Below are positions 38,277 through 48,456 of a stretch of DNA of 64,000 bases, piece by piece (position 1 is the first letter of the stretch; every line of letters starts with the position of its first letter). A program made the translations under genes and the position numbers. Under the pieces are notes generated by a model that had not been told where the DNA came from, did not search any database, and was given only the letters and a program-made list of their open reading frames with translations. Source of the DNA: Methylotenera sp. (lineage in GTDB: Bacteria; Pseudomonadota; Gammaproteobacteria; Burkholderiales; Methylophilaceae); contig JAUYAL010000075.1 of assembly GCA_030693535.1 (NCBI GenBank), positions 19,689 to 83,688 on the forward strand. The letters are read 5' to 3'.

Positions 38277-38798
38277 TTAGCGCGGAATCTTTATCTGTGA
38301 CTCAGAAAAATCACCTTTTTCTGCACCTTTATGGCAAGCAGTGCAATTAGCCGCACTGCCGATGCTTTTACGTTTAAAAGTAGTGGCAGAAATTTCATCA
38401 TGTTTGCTTGTAAAATAACGCGTTTCACTAATGCGCAGTGGCGTTACATTTGCTGATATTGACTGAATAATCCGGCTTGAACGGCGGTTATCTTGCTTAT
38501 CTGCGCTATTCAGAGCAAGGAAACGGCTAATTTCATCACGCGTTGCCGCATCAAGGCTAGCATTCTCACCAAAATGCCTATCAAGCCCAGCCATCATTTT
38601 ATTCCATGATCGTTTTGGCAATAAGCCTGGGTGGTAAAGCATGTGGCAACTAGCACATTCCGCTTTCCATTTTGCATTTGTTACCGGCGGCAATTGGCTA
38701 CTACCGCCCTCACCTTCTCTCATACCGCCACTAGCCAATAAAGCTGTGGTTGCGCTTATGCTAATAATCAACACAAAAATTTGCATCCAATTTTTCAT
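38277..38798 (-). CDS. Dihaem cytochrome c, periplasmic
   Basis: About 173 residues with signal peptide (WMQIFVLIISISATTALLASG) and two haem-binding CXXCH motifs, CASCH near residue 50 and CTACH near 155. It resembles the dihaem cytochrome c partner that accompanies SHP (sphaeroides haem protein) and a b-type cytochrome. I start at the ATG at 38798, which has AAGGA 8 nt upstream, rather than at 38828. It is expected to pass electrons from the membrane cytochrome to SHP. Confidence 0.85.
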   Translation of the reverse strand: MKNWMQIFVLIISISATTALLASGGMREGEGGSSQLPPVTNAKWKAECASCHMLYHPGLLPKRSWNKMMAGLDRHFGENASLDAATRDEISRFLALNSADKQDNRRSSRIIQSISANVTPLRISETRYFTSKHDEISATTFKRKSIGSAANCTACHKGAEKGDFSESQIKIPR

Positions 38799-38836
38799 CG
38801 CATTTTTCCTTAACTCTAAATTTATCATGTACGTTT

Positions 38837-39259
38837 TTACTTAACACTTAAAAGATATTGTATGTAATTGCCCTTTTCCTGTAAGGTACAGTTACGCTCC
38901 AACACATCTTTGCAGTTACGACCAAACCATTTTTCAACCTTTGCCACATCGGTAAATCGCTGAGTATTAACACTTGGCGCCATCGGCTCAATCACCTTAT
39001 TCGCGCGCGTTTTGCCTTGATTACGTGGGTCAGCTGTATGACAAGTTTCACAACTCACTTTTTTGCCATCGCTATGCATGCGCTCTGCTTTAAAGAAACT
39101 CGCTCCTTTATCTGCGGAAAAACCTGTAAAAGCTGGATTTTCTTGTTTTGCCTGAACGGCATACTGCTTGAGCAATTCTTGTGGAGTCGCAGCAAAAGCA
39201 ATGATGCTAAACAACAGTGTCCATGCAACAAAAGTATGTCTAATTAAATAGTTACGCAT
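38837..39259 (-). CDS. SHP-type monohaem cytochrome c (DUF1924)
   Basis: A 140-residue exported cytochrome with signal peptide ending SIIAFA-ATP, one haem motif C70ETCH and a C-terminal pair of cysteines (RNCKDVLERNC) that can form a disulfide, as in sphaeroides haem protein. SHP binds oxygen and NO when its Asn ligand leaves the iron; the Asn after KTRA here is a candidate ligand. ATG 39259 has GGAG just upstream and overlaps the end of the cytochrome b gene by 8 nt. Confidence 0.85.
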   Translation of the reverse strand: MRNYLIRHTFVAWTLLFSIIAFAATPQELLKQYAVQAKQENPAFTGFSADKGASFFKAERMHSDGKKVSCETCHTADPRNQGKTRANKVIEPMAPSVNTQRFTDVAKVEKWFGRNCKDVLERNCTLQEKGNYIQYLLSVK

Positions 39260-39914
39260 TTTTGTCTCCTTGAGTTTGATTCGTGCCTGCAGTTTGAATA
39301 TTGCCAGTTGGCTTAATTTCATACTGATAACCCGTCACCATCGCTTGAGCAAGTGGCGTTTTATCTTTATTTTCATGCCAAATCAAAGCGGCAATATGCA
39401 CGACAACAAAACCCAATAACAAGTAATAAATCAACTCGTGCGGTTCTTCAAAAGCATCTTCCAGCCAGGCCATATCGCCAAACCAAGCATTAAAAGGTCC
39501 CATGCTTTGCTCAATAGCAGCAAGTCCAAGTCCTGTTACTGCCATGGTAATTAACAATAGATAAACCAGTAAATAAGCACCGCTTGCCAATGGATTATGG
39601 CCAAAGCGTGGCTTAGCTTGTAGGTTGAAGTTGCGAACAGCATCCCACCAGGCGGCTGGATGCCACATATCAGAAAATCTAGCATGGCGTGGCCCAATAA
39701 TGCCCCATGCCAGCCGCGCTAAAATTCCAACTACAAGCGCATAGCCAATGTAGATATGTAATTGCCAAAGCGTTTTTTCGCCAAGGCCTTTTTCAAACAA
39801 TTCAGAAAGCCAGATAGTTGCCATGAGAAATAGAATGGTCAAGCCATTCCAAAGGTGGATAAAACGCAGTGCGAAGTCGTAAACTTTTTGTCTACGGTAT
39901 GTGATGGTTTCCAT
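39252..39914 (-). CDS. Cytochrome b561-family membrane protein
   Basis: A 220-residue four-helix b-type cytochrome. Haem-ligand histidines are found in RFIHLWNGLTILFLMA, WQLHIYIGYALVVGILARL and VVHIAALIWHENKDKTPLAQAMVTG. It would take electrons from the quinone pool or another membrane donor and feed the periplasmic dihaem cytochrome and SHP. First gene of the operon, with GGAG before the ATG. Confidence 0.9.
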   Translation of the reverse strand: METITYRRQKVYDFALRFIHLWNGLTILFLMATIWLSELFEKGLGEKTLWQLHIYIGYALVVGILARLAWGIIGPRHARFSDMWHPAAWWDAVRNFNLQAKPRFGHNPLASGAYLLVYLLLITMAVTGLGLAAIEQSMGPFNAWFGDMAWLEDAFEEPHELIYYLLLGFVVVHIAALIWHENKDKTPLAQAMVTGYQYEIKPTGNIQTAGTNQTQGDKNA

Positions 39915-40163
39915 TATTTGCTCCTATAGTAAGGGTATGGAGCAAATTATAGATTTAGTTTCTTAAGGTATACTTAACGGAAAATCTGATAAAAAATACT
40001 ATGAATTAGGGCATTTCTTTTAATTCAATTTTGCGAGCATCAGCTATGTGGCTTGCCTGTTAAACCATTTCGTCGTCATAAGTCATTGCTCAATGAAATA
40101 ATCGTGATCTGCCGCATAATGCCATGAAATCGTTATGGATATTGGCTTGCAGGGTATGTGTTT
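39915..40163. other. Intergenic region upstream of the cytochrome operon
   Basis: About 250 bp that includes the promoter of the cytochrome b operon and the 3' side of the PEP-CTERM gene. No gene or clear terminator seen. Confidence 0.4.
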
Positions 40164-40874
40164 CTAGTGATTGGTTTTACGCTTGAATGCGATAAAGCTT
40201 AAACCGAATAGTATCATCGCGTAGGTTGAGGGCTCGGGAACAGCGCTTAGGACCACTTGAGGATTGTTTGAACCTCCGCCAGTGGTTATTAATCCACCTG
40301 AACCAATCACGATGCTGCCACCTGGAGTTAATGAAGTGATGTTGGGTAATAACGTCACTCCAATTGTTTTATCCAAAGATATGCTACCGCCACTGCCGAT
40401 AGTCAATATACCAGAGGGAGTTTGATTTGTACCAAGAACTCTACTTAGTGTTGTTTTACTAGTCTGCCAATGAATAAAATTTACAATAGCGCTCTGTCCA
40501 ATATTAAATTTTGACCAAGTCAATATTGAATCTCGGCTGACTTGTGATAAAGCAGTTGGGCGGTTAACCACAAATGCACTCCCGATTGTTAGCATGCCTG
40601 TCAAAACTGAAAACGTCACATTTGGTGCTGTCAATGTAAGATTATCAATAAACAAATCTCCATCTGCTGAGATGTTTATTAATGAATCTGAGGTGATAAA
40701 GCCGCCATCCAGCGTCAAGTTACCTGCACATGCAAATGAAGCACCGTCAATTAGGGATCTGGTTAAAGTGCTTGAACAATCGGTGTTGATGATGCTGGCT
40801 GTGGATGTGGCGTGAGCAGAAATCGGTAAAATTAACACCAAGCACGTTATTATAAACGAACGCAACATAAACAC
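40164..40874 (-). CDS. PEP-CTERM exported protein
   Basis: A 236-residue protein with an N-terminal signal peptide (SFIITCLVLILPISAHA) and a textbook C-terminal sorting signal: VPEPSTYAMILFGLSFIAFKR, that is the PEP box, a hydrophobic helix and basic tail. The body is rich in Gly, Ser, Thr, Ile and looks like a beta-helix (repeats such as ILTIGSGGSISLDKT). Such proteins are handled by exosortase and linked to exopolysaccharide export. No exosortase gene is in the window. GGGGAG precedes the ATG. Confidence 0.88.
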   Translation of the reverse strand: MFMLRSFIITCLVLILPISAHATSTASIINTDCSSTLTRSLIDGASFACAGNLTLDGGFITSDSLINISADGDLFIDNLTLTAPNVTFSVLTGMLTIGSAFVVNRPTALSQVSRDSILTWSKFNIGQSAIVNFIHWQTSKTTLSRVLGTNQTPSGILTIGSGGSISLDKTIGVTLLPNITSLTPGGSIVIGSGGLITTGGGSNNPQVVLSAVPEPSTYAMILFGLSFIAFKRKTNH

Positions 40875-41109
40875 TCCCCAACAATGTACGGTCTGATTTT
40901 ACTAGAGCATATACAAATAATTATGACAAGCTGGTGAACAAGTACCTAGTTATTTTGAGGAAGCGGATTATATAAGCGACTCAGTTGCTTAAATTTCAAC
41001 CTGTAAACGTAGCCTTAACGCCTCATTTCCATATTCCGCTGCGCTTCTTACATGCTACGTCGGCTCAGGCTCCATTGATTCAGTTTTTAATTCAGTCTCA
41101 AAAATCGTA
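40875..41109. other. Intergenic region between PEP-CTERM gene and toxin-antitoxin pair
   Basis: About 235 bp holding the promoter of the PEP-CTERM gene (minus). I see no sigma-54 site or other named motif, and no gene. Confidence 0.4.
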
Positions 41110-41409
41110 TCAGCGATAATCATCTTCGCGCTGATGCCTAACTGCTAAAATTGTGACAATATTATTTTCTTCAATTTCAAATAACGCGACATAACCATTA
41201 GCGCCAAAGGTAATAACCAGCTCTCTTAAAAAGGGGTTGTCTGCTTGCGCTTTTCTACAGGTGAAAGGGAATGTTTCAAGCAAACCCATTGCTTTGTTAA
41301 TGGTGTCCAGCGCATGGTTTGCTGCATGAATATCCTGCTCAACCAAAAAACCATATAGCCGCTTTAAATCTTCACGCGCAGCTTTGGTGAAGCGGATTTG
41401 ATAGCTCAA
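41110..41409 (-). CDS. ParE/RelE-superfamily toxin
   Basis: A 99-residue protein beginning MSYQIRFTKAAREDLKRLYGFL and ending VTILAVRHQREDDY, the start and end patterns of ParE-type toxins. Likely target is gyrase (ParE) or the ribosome (RelE), not decidable here. It lies 9 nt downstream of the antitoxin gene. Confidence 0.85.
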   Translation of the reverse strand: MSYQIRFTKAAREDLKRLYGFLVEQDIHAANHALDTINKAMGLLETFPFTCRKAQADNPFLRELVITFGANGYVALFEIEENNIVTILAVRHQREDDYR

Positions 41410-41418
41410 AATTAATCT

Positions 41419-41688
41419 CTACTGAGCTTTGATAAGCGCTTGTTTATATATGCTGGCTAATTCAGACATGACACTTTCAGAAGAATAATATTCTTGAGTA
41501 GCTTTAGCTTCATCACGAGAATCAATGCCACGCTTAATAAAAGCTTGTTGATGTAAACGTCGCTCAATATTAGCGCGTAAAGACTCTTCTACAAAGCTTG
41601 ATAGTGTTTCACCCGTAGCGAGCACGCTTTGTGCGGCCTCTCTTAATTTCGGCTCAACACGTAATGCAGGAATTGTGGCAGTTTTCAT
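41419..41688 (-). CDS. Antitoxin, ribbon-helix-helix type
   Basis: An 89-residue protein with an N-terminal ribbon-helix-helix pattern (TIPALRVEPKLREAAQSVL, GETLSSFVEESLRANI) and a basic-to-polar C-terminal tail that would wrap the toxin. It precedes the ParE-like toxin in the same operon, as expected, and should autoregulate it. Confidence 0.82.
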   Translation of the reverse strand: MKTATIPALRVEPKLREAAQSVLATGETLSSFVEESLRANIERRLHQQAFIKRGIDSRDEAKATQEYYSSESVMSELASIYKQALIKAQ

Positions 41689-41811
41689 TTTAAGCTCTTA
41701 TGTAATGCATTTGAATTACAATATCATAAATTTAAATGAATGTTTAGCTTTGCGCTAAGCTCGTATAAAATTAGGTGTAAATAATCGTGAATCTATAGGC
41801 AACGCTACGGC

Positions 41812-42840
41812 TTATTTGCTCACCACTGGTTTTGCATAATTAAACGCATCTGAGAAAAATGCATCATCGGCCAGCCCTGCTTGCACAAAACTAGCATGTG
41901 CCACTTCTACCATGGCTGGTGCGCCGCAACAATACACTTCATAGTCAGCTAAACCTGTATTTGCAAAATCATCTAACACGGCTTGATGTACATAGCCTGT
42001 GCGGCCATGCCAGTTGTCTTCTGCTATAGAGTCAGATAGCACTGGTATAAATTTTATATGTGGGTATTCGCTTGCCCATGCTTCTGGCAAAGCTGGCATG
42101 TAAAGATCTTTCAAGCTATGTGCCCCCCAATATAAAGTCACCGGGCGGTTAATATTGTTGTGCAGCATGTGTTCAATAATGCCTTTAATTGGCGCAAAGC
42201 CTGTACCACCAGCAACCATAATAATAGGTTTGTTAGAATCTTCACGTAGGAAAAAACTACCGAATGGCGCTTCAATACGCAAAATGGCTTTATCTGGCAT
42301 TTCGTTAAATACATACTCGGTAAACTGCCCGCCTGGAATCAAGCGCAAATGTAGCTCAAGCATGTTATCCACATGCGGTGCGTTGGCGAGTGAAAAGGCG
42401 CGACGATTGCCATCTTTTAGCAGAAACTCGATATATTGCCCTGCCATAAATTTTAAATGTTCGGTGCTGGGTAATTTTAAAAACAAGGCCATCACATCAT
42501 TAGAAAGCTGCTCTTTACGCTCTACGCGTGCTGGCATAATACGTGGCGGAATAACATCAGCCTTGATTTCTCGACATTCAATGGTTAAGTCAGAAAGTGG
42601 ATGTGCGCAACAAAATAAAGCTTTACCTGCTGCCTTTTCCGCATCAGTCATGGCACTTGCAGCGTAATCGCCATAATCAACTTCGCCACTAATAATATTG
42701 CCCTTGCAACTACCACAGCTACCATTACGGCATCCATATGGAATGTTAACACCCGCGACTATGGCTGATTCCAGCACAGTTTCAGAGGCTTTAGCGCTAT
42801 ATTTATGGCCCGTTGACTTTATTGTGACTTGATAGCTCAT
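41812..42840 (-). CDS. 2Fe-2S / FAD / NAD(P)H oxidoreductase (glucoseen-reductase-like)
   Basis: A 342-residue electron-transfer flavoprotein: N-terminal plant-type ferredoxin domain with CRNGSCGSCKG and a fourth Cys in LFCCAHPL, FAD domain with YIEFLLKDGNRRAFSLANAP, and NAD domain with MVAGGTGFAPIKGI and VYCCGAPAMVE. It resembles CDP-6-deoxy-glucoseen reductase and phenol-hydroxylase reductases, a group in which the physiological partner is usually unknown. No partner oxygenase is nearby. Confidence 0.88.
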   Translation of the reverse strand: MSYQVTIKSTGHKYSAKASETVLESAIVAGVNIPYGCRNGSCGSCKGNIISGEVDYGDYAASAMTDAEKAAGKALFCCAHPLSDLTIECREIKADVIPPRIMPARVERKEQLSNDVMALFLKLPSTEHLKFMAGQYIEFLLKDGNRRAFSLANAPHVDNMLELHLRLIPGGQFTEYVFNEMPDKAILRIEAPFGSFFLREDSNKPIIMVAGGTGFAPIKGIIEHMLHNNINRPVTLYWGAHSLKDLYMPALPEAWASEYPHIKFIPVLSDSIAEDNWHGRTGYVHQAVLDDFANTGLADYEVYCCGAPAMVEVAHASFVQAGLADDAFFSDAFNYAKPVVSK

Positions 42841-42883
42841 TCTTAATTCTCTGTTAAATTTAAATTGTTAAAGATGTTGTTTT

Positions 42884-43279
42884 TTATTCTTCGCGATGAA
42901 ACTCGCCCTCTATCACATCATCATTCGCTGCTTTTTGCGAATAATTGGACGTTGTTTGCACGTCTTTGTTCACAGGAATAAGCAACAAAACCACTGCAAT
43001 CAAATCTGTCATCACCCCTGGTATTATTAGCAATATGCCAGCGATAATGTTACGCGCACTGCCAAATATTGCTTTGATTGGATTACCGCCTTGGTTTAAA
43101 TTTTGCATCATACGGCCAGAAAATAATAACTTTTCATCTCTAATGAGTTGTAAGCCAAGTAAAGCCATCGCGATTAAGTAAAATAATGCCCACCAGCCGT
43201 ATTGATGGGCTAGCTTGATTAAAATCCAAATTTCAAGCACTGGAAAAGCAAGTAAAGCCAGTAAAAAGAATATCCGCAT
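42884..43279 (-). CDS. fxsA: FxsA family membrane protein
   Basis: A 131-residue inner-membrane protein with four hydrophobic helices, starting MRIFFLLALLAFPVLEIWILIKLA, and carrying the family block LIRDEKLLFSGRMMQNLNQGGNPIKA and GILLIIPGVMTDLIAVVLLLI. FxsA binds F-plasmid exclusion protein PifA in E. coli; its native job is unclear. Divergent from dsbD. Confidence 0.92.
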   Translation of the reverse strand: MRIFFLLALLAFPVLEIWILIKLAHQYGWWALFYLIAMALLGLQLIRDEKLLFSGRMMQNLNQGGNPIKAIFGSARNIIAGILLIIPGVMTDLIAVVLLLIPVNKDVQTTSNYSQKAANDDVIEGEFHREE

Positions 43280-43435
43280 TAATATATAAACCTTAAATTG
43301 ATTGAACGTATGATAGCAATTGCTTATCTAATTAGATATTAAAAACAGTTTCTTGGTAGTTTGTTGTGCCAATATTCTATAATTACAAGAAGTAGCCATT
43401 AAATTTACTTCAACTATTCAATATGGATCTAGCAG

Positions 43436-45343
43436 GTGAAAAATTTATATCTAAAACGTTTATTAAAAAACTTCATTGCCCTGTCTGCAATTGCGTTTTT
43501 GCAAATCACGTTTTTAATGGGCGCCAATGCGGCCGAATCAAGTTCTAGCTCCATCAGGAATTTACTAGTTGATGATAATGGGCCTGGCGATGTTTTGCCA
43601 CCTGAAGTTGCTTTTAAACTTAATTTAATTGCAATTGATGCACAAAATATTCAAGCTAATTTCACCATTGTGCCTGGGCATTACTTGTATCGCGAGCGCA
43701 TCAAATTTAGTGTGCTATCACCTAAAGAAATCAAAATATCTGGAATAAACTTGCCCTCTGGCGAAATTAAAGAGGATGCTAACTTCGGCAAGCAAGAGGT
43801 CTATCATCACGATTTTAAAGTCAATATCAAGCTTAGCGTAGCAAGCAAGCAAGCTGTCGTTCTCAATATAAGCTACCAGGGCTGCAGTGAAAAAGGTTTG
43901 TGTTACGCGCCGATTAAAAAAACATTATCGGTGGATACTAGCTTAACTAACCATAATACGAATCCCCCAACAACGGCAGACAATGATAACGAAACCGACA
44001 ACACCACGCAGATATTAAAATCGGGCAATCTATGGCTTGTGATTGCTGGTTTTTTTGTTGCGGGCTTATTACTTTCTCTCACGCCTTGTGTATTGCCGAT
44101 GATACCGATTTTATCGAGCATTATTGTCGGCAGTCAAAGTCAGGCCGTTAAGCCATCAAAATTACATGCATTTGGCCTATCTGTCGCTTATGTATTTGGC
44201 ATGGCTTTAACCTATACATTGGCAGGTATCGCTGCAGGTCTATCTGGTGATTTACTCAGTCAATCGCTACAAAATGCTTGGGTATTGGGCGCAACCTCAG
44301 TGATATTTGTTTTGTTAGCTTTTTCTATGTTTGGTTACTATGATTTAAAGCTACCGCAAAGCTTTGAAGATAAAATGCTTAATACCAGCAACAAACTGCA
44401 AGGCGGACATTTTGTAGGTGTTTTTATCATGGGCGCTTTATCCGCGTTGATAGTAAGCCCATGTGTAGCAGCGCCACTTGCTGGTGCGCTTATCTATATA
44501 GGCCAAACGCATAACGTAGTGCTTGGTGGTGTAGGGCTCTTTGCGTTAGCAATCGGTATGGGGATGCCACTTCTACTGATAGGAGCATCTGCAGGTAGCG
44601 TGTTGCCTAAAACCGGTGATTGGATGAACGCGGTACGTAACTTTTTTGGCGTAATTATGCTGGGCATGGCTATTTGGCTAATATCTCCAGTCATTTCAAT
44701 TAGCATTCAGCTATCACTTTGGTCAGCTTTGTTCATTTTGACAGCCGTATATCACAACGCGCTTGACCACTTACCTGCACATGCATCTAACTTTAGTAAG
44801 GTTGGTAAGGGTGTTGCCGTTATTCTACTCATACTTGGCGTGGCACTATTGATTGGTGCACTTTCTGGAGCTAAATCTGCCTTGCAACCTCTTAATGCTT
44901 TTACCGCAAAAGCTAGTAGCCAGTTCAAAGCAGCGTCCTCTCTCGCCTTTACACGAATTACAAGCATCGCTGAACTTGAAAAAAAGTTAGCTGAAACTAA
45001 AGGTCAGCCTGTTATGCTAGATTTTTATGCAGATTGGTGTGTGGCTTGTAAAGAGCTTGAGGATTACACGTTTAGCGATCAAAAAGTACAACAGCTATTA
45101 AGAAATACCACGCTATTACAAGTAGATGTTACAGCCAACACGGATGAAGATAAGGCATTATTAAAACGTTTTGGCCTATATGGCCCGCCTGGCATTACTT
45201 TTTTTAATGCTAATGGCCAAGAAATGTCAACATTAAAAACCATTGGCTTTCAAGATGCGAATCGCTTTAGCGCGACACTTGCAAAGCGTGATGCTTGCAT
45301 TCTCCCCCCAATGAATAGTAAAACTACCACTACACAATGTTAA
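43436..45343 (+). CDS. dsbD: Thiol:disulfide interchange protein DsbD
   Basis: A 635-residue protein with signal peptide, N-terminal periplasmic domain with cysteine pair CSEKGLCYAP, an eight-helix membrane domain with TPCVLPMIPIL and SPCVAAPLAG, and a C-terminal thioredoxin domain with WCVACK. It carries reducing power from cytoplasmic thioredoxin to periplasmic partners, here probably including c-type cytochrome maturation. GTG start. Overlaps the next gene by 7 nt. Confidence 0.95.
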   Translation: MKNLYLKRLLKNFIALSAIAFLQITFLMGANAAESSSSSIRNLLVDDNGPGDVLPPEVAFKLNLIAIDAQNIQANFTIVPGHYLYRERIKFSVLSPKEIKISGINLPSGEIKEDANFGKQEVYHHDFKVNIKLSVASKQAVVLNISYQGCSEKGLCYAPIKKTLSVDTSLTNHNTNPPTTADNDNETDNTTQILKSGNLWLVIAGFFVAGLLLSLTPCVLPMIPILSSIIVGSQSQAVKPSKLHAFGLSVAYVFGMALTYTLAGIAAGLSGDLLSQSLQNAWVLGATSVIFVLLAFSMFGYYDLKLPQSFEDKMLNTSNKLQGGHFVGVFIMGALSALIVSPCVAAPLAGALIYIGQTHNVVLGGVGLFALAIGMGMPLLLIGASAGSVLPKTGDWMNAVRNFFGVIMLGMAIWLISPVISISIQLSLWSALFILTAVYHNALDHLPAHASNFSKVGKGVAVILLILGVALLIGALSGAKSALQPLNAFTAKASSQFKAASSLAFTRITSIAELEKKLAETKGQPVMLDFYADWCVACKELEDYTFSDQKVQQLLRNTTLLQVDVTANTDEDKALLKRFGLYGPPGITFFNANGQEMSTLKTIGFQDANRFSATLAKRDACILPPMNSKTTTTQC

Positions 45344-45891
45344 AAAAATTACTTTCGAACGCAGTCACCCTAGCCCTTGTCCTTAGTCTTGGCTTTGCCA
45401 TTTACTATTTTGTGTTAAACCCTAATTCTCCATTAAAAAATTTAAGTACTGATTACAGTGCACTCTCTACCCAAGCTTTATTTGCTAGTCAATTGAGAAA
45501 TGAGAACGGCGTTAGCCAAAATCTAAGCCAATATAAAGGCAAAATAATCATACTTAATTTCTGGGCAACATGGTGTCCTCCGTGTCTAGAAGAAATGCCA
45601 GAGCTTTCAGCATTAAATACTGAGTATAAAAATAAAAATGTTCAGGTGCTCGGTGTGGCTGTTGACGAACTGAGCTTGGTTAAAGAGTTTTCACAAGAAT
45701 CTCCGGTAAGCTATCCATTATTTGCCGCTGAAAATGAAGGGATGGAACTAGGCAGTGGCTTAGGAAATGATAAAGGTATCCTTCCTTACACTGTCATCAT
45801 CAAAACAGATGGAACTGTAGTGGATACTTACTTTGGCCGCATTAATAAAAGCCTTTTAGAGGCTGCTCTACAGCCTTTGCTTCAGCAGTAA
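45337..45891 (+). CDS. TlpA/ResA-type periplasmic thioredoxin
   Basis: A 184-residue protein with an N-terminal membrane anchor (NAVTLALVLSLGFAIYYFVL) and a thioredoxin domain with active site WATWCPPCLEEMPEL. It is translationally coupled to DsbD, which probably keeps it reduced. Likely role is cytochrome c apoprotein reduction or similar periplasmic thiol reduction. Confidence 0.93.
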   Translation: MLKKLLSNAVTLALVLSLGFAIYYFVLNPNSPLKNLSTDYSALSTQALFASQLRNENGVSQNLSQYKGKIIILNFWATWCPPCLEEMPELSALNTEYKNKNVQVLGVAVDELSLVKEFSQESPVSYPLFAAENEGMELGSGLGNDKGILPYTVIIKTDGTVVDTYFGRINKSLLEAALQPLLQQ

Positions 45892-46081
45892 CCTTAGATA
45901 GAAGCACCCAATATAGTACGGTCATTCTTAAGCTAACAATATCAATCCTTTAAATAACTAATTTTGTCTAATTTCGCTTAGTTTCACTAAAGTCACTGGA
46001 CAAAACCCACCAACTTCGGCAAACTTGCATCTATGAAAGATAGAAAATTATGCAATAAACGATTTAAAAACGTGCTGGGTC

Positions 46082-46546
46082 ATGACTGTTAATCCCATGT
46101 CAGCCAAATCTATTTTAGTTCTACATGGCCCTAACCTGAATTTGTTGGGTTTACGCGAGCCTGAACATTATGGCAGTGCTACACTTGCTTCTATCAATCA
46201 AACATTGACAGATAATGCCAAGCAAGTAGGTGTTACATTAGAAACCTTTCAAAGCAACGCTGAAGCCGATTTAGTAACAAAAATTCAGGCATTAGCGACG
46301 ACAAAAGTTGATTTTGTCATTATTAACCCAGCGGCCTTTACACATACATCCGTTGCGATTCGCGATGCACTATCTGCAGTTAAAGTGCCTTTTATTGAAG
46401 TGCATTTGTCTAATGTTTATGCACGGGAAGCATTTCGTCATCATTCCTATTTTACTGATATTGCTGTTGGTGTCATTAGCGGTCTAGGCGCACACGGCTA
46501 TTCGTTGGCGCTTGATTATGCCATTCGACATATCAACCATTCTTAA
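46082..46546 (+). CDS. aroQ: 3-Dehydroquinate dehydratase type II
   Basis: A 154-residue enzyme of the shikimate pathway. Signatures: [21 protein letters not shown] with the catalytic Tyr, [30 protein letters not shown] and [15 protein letters not shown]. An internal ATG five codons later is an alternative start. First of aroQ-accB-accC-prmA, a standard betaproteobacterial order. Confidence 0.97.
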   Translation: MTVNPMSAKSILVLHGPNLNLLGLREPEHYGSATLASINQTLTDNAKQVGVTLETFQSNAEADLVTKIQALATTKVDFVIINPAAFTHTSVAIRDALSAVKVPFIEVHLSNVYAREAFRHHSYFTDIAVGVISGLGAHGYSLALDYAIRHINHS

Positions 46547-46595
46547 TTATTAACATTTATTTTATTCGATTTTTCCTAGATTTTTAGAGGTTATT

Positions 46596-47060
46596 ATGGA
46601 CTTACGCAAACTTAAAAAATTAATTGATCTTGTTGAAGAATCAGGCATTGCTGAGCTTGAACTGACAGAAGATGGTGAAAAAGTACGCATTAGCCGTAAC
46701 TTTACATCTAGCGCTCCTGCGCAACAATATACCAATTATGCACCTGCTCACTACGGTACGGCACCGCAAATTCATTTACCTCAAGCGGCTACATCAACAG
46801 TTGCAGACGCGCCAGTAGTTGAAGCTGGACATCCGGTTAAGTCACCTATGGTAGGTACGTTTTATCGTTCGGCTTCTCCAGATTCAAAATCCTTTGTTGA
46901 AGTAGGAGACACCGTTGCTGTAGGCGACACGCTTTGTATTATTGAAGCAATGAAATTATTAAATGAAATCGAATCCGATAAGGCGGGTGTCGTTACAAAA
47001 ATCTTGATTGATAACGGCATGGCAGTTGAATACGGCGAACCTCTTTTTATTATTGCTTAA
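46596..47060 (+). CDS. accB: Biotin carboxyl carrier protein of acetyl-CoA carboxylase
   Basis: A 154-residue BCCP. N-terminal helix ([20 protein letters not shown]), a Pro/Ala-rich linker (about 40-80) and the biotinyl domain with the modified Lys in [16 protein letters not shown] precedes the ATG. Operon with accC. Confidence 0.98.
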   Translation: MDLRKLKKLIDLVEESGIAELELTEDGEKVRISRNFTSSAPAQQYTNYAPAHYGTAPQIHLPQAATSTVADAPVVEAGHPVKSPMVGTFYRSASPDSKSFVEVGDTVAVGDTLCIIEAMKLLNEIESDKAGVVTKILIDNGMAVEYGEPLFIIA

Positions 47061-47077
47061 TTAAGGGGTTTAATCAC

Positions 47078-48433
47078 ATGGCTATGTTTGACAAAATCTT
47101 AATCGCAAATCGAGGCGAAATCGCTTTACGCATACAGCGCGCATGTCGCGAACTTGGTATCAGAACTGTTGCAGTGCATTCAGAAGCTGATCGTGAAGCT
47201 AAATATGTAAAATTAGCCGACGAATCAGTATGTATTGGCCCTGCACCTTCAGGTCAAAGCTACTTAAATATCCCTGCCGTTATTAGCGCTGCTGAAGTCA
47301 CTGATGCACAAGCTATTCACCCAGGTTATGGATTTTTATCTGAAAATGCTGACTTTGCAGAACGTGTAGAACAAAGTGGCTTTGTATTTATTGGTCCACG
47401 CGCTGAAACTATTCGCCTAATGGGCGATAAAGTCTCAGCCAAAAATGCCATGAAAAAAGCGGGTGTACCTTGTGTGCCTGGCTCTGATGGCGCACTTTCT
47501 GATGACCCAATTGAAATTATTAAAACTGCCAAGCAAGTCGGCTACCCGGTCATTATTAAAGCGGCTGGCGGTGGTGGCGGTCGCGGTATGCGTGTGGTTC
47601 ATACTGAAGCAGCATTAATTGCTTCGGTGAATATGACCAAAGCCGAAGCACAGGCGGCGTTTAACAACCCTGTGGTTTACATGGAAAAGTATCTTGAAAA
47701 ACCACGTCATATTGAAATTCAAGTATTAGCCGACCAGCATGGTAATGCCGTATTTCTAGGTGAGCGCGATTGTTCTATGCAACGTCGTCACCAAAAAATT
47801 ATTGAAGAGGCGCCTGCGCCTTTATTAAATACAAAATTGCGCGATAAAATCGGTGAGCGCTGTGCTGAAGCTTGTCGTAAAATCAACTATCGTGGTGCTG
47901 GTACCTTTGAATTTTTATATGAAAACAATGAGTTTTATTTCATAGAAATGAATACCCGCCTGCAAGTTGAGCATACCGTTACAGAAATGATTACCGGACT
48001 AGATTTAGTACAACAGCAAATTTTTGTTGCCGCTGGTGAGAAACTTAAATTCCGCCAAAAAGATATTGTACTCAAAGGCCATGCGATTGAATGCCGTATT
48101 AATGCTGAAGATCCATATACATTTGTACCTTCACCTGGAAAAATTGATACCTTCCATATGCCAGGTGGACCTGGTGTTCGCATTGATACGCATGCCTATG
48201 CTGGATATACTGTGCCGCAACACTATGACTCTATGATTGGCAAGCTTATTACCTATGGTGACACGCGTGAACAGGCCATTGCACGTATGCGGATTGCATT
48301 ATCTGAAATGATGATTGCTGGCATTAGCACTAACGTAGCCTTGCATGCTGATTTAATGGCTGATGCGGCGTTTCATGCAGGCGGTACAAGTATTCATTAT
48401 CTTGAACAAAAGCTCGGTATCTACAATAAATAG
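47078..48433 (+). CDS. accC: Biotin carboxylase subunit of acetyl-CoA carboxylase
   Basis: A 451-residue ATP-grasp enzyme that carboxylates the biotin of AccB. Signatures: [73 protein letters not shown], and [18 protein letters not shown]. Starts 17 nt after accB. Confidence 0.98.
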   Translation: MAMFDKILIANRGEIALRIQRACRELGIRTVAVHSEADREAKYVKLADESVCIGPAPSGQSYLNIPAVISAAEVTDAQAIHPGYGFLSENADFAERVEQSGFVFIGPRAETIRLMGDKVSAKNAMKKAGVPCVPGSDGALSDDPIEIIKTAKQVGYPVIIKAAGGGGGRGMRVVHTEAALIASVNMTKAEAQAAFNNPVVYMEKYLEKPRHIEIQVLADQHGNAVFLGERDCSMQRRHQKIIEEAPAPLLNTKLRDKIGERCAEACRKINYRGAGTFEFLYENNEFYFIEMNTRLQVEHTVTEMITGLDLVQQQIFVAAGEKLKFRQKDIVLKGHAIECRINAEDPYTFVPSPGKIDTFHMPGGPGVRIDTHAYAGYTVPQHYDSMIGKLITYGDTREQAIARMRIALSEMMIAGISTNVALHADLMADAAFHAGGTSIHYLEQKLGIYNK

Positions 48434-48456
48434 CTTTTTTAATAAGTAGGTTTTGC

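Noticed and set aside
41419..41688. Possible specific Phd/YefM antitoxin
   Set aside because: The N-terminal pattern fits ribbon-helix-helix better than the Phd fold.
42155..42667. Plus-strand frame of 170 codons
   Set aside because: Lies wholly antisense to the 2Fe-2S reductase gene; composition is that of a shadow frame.
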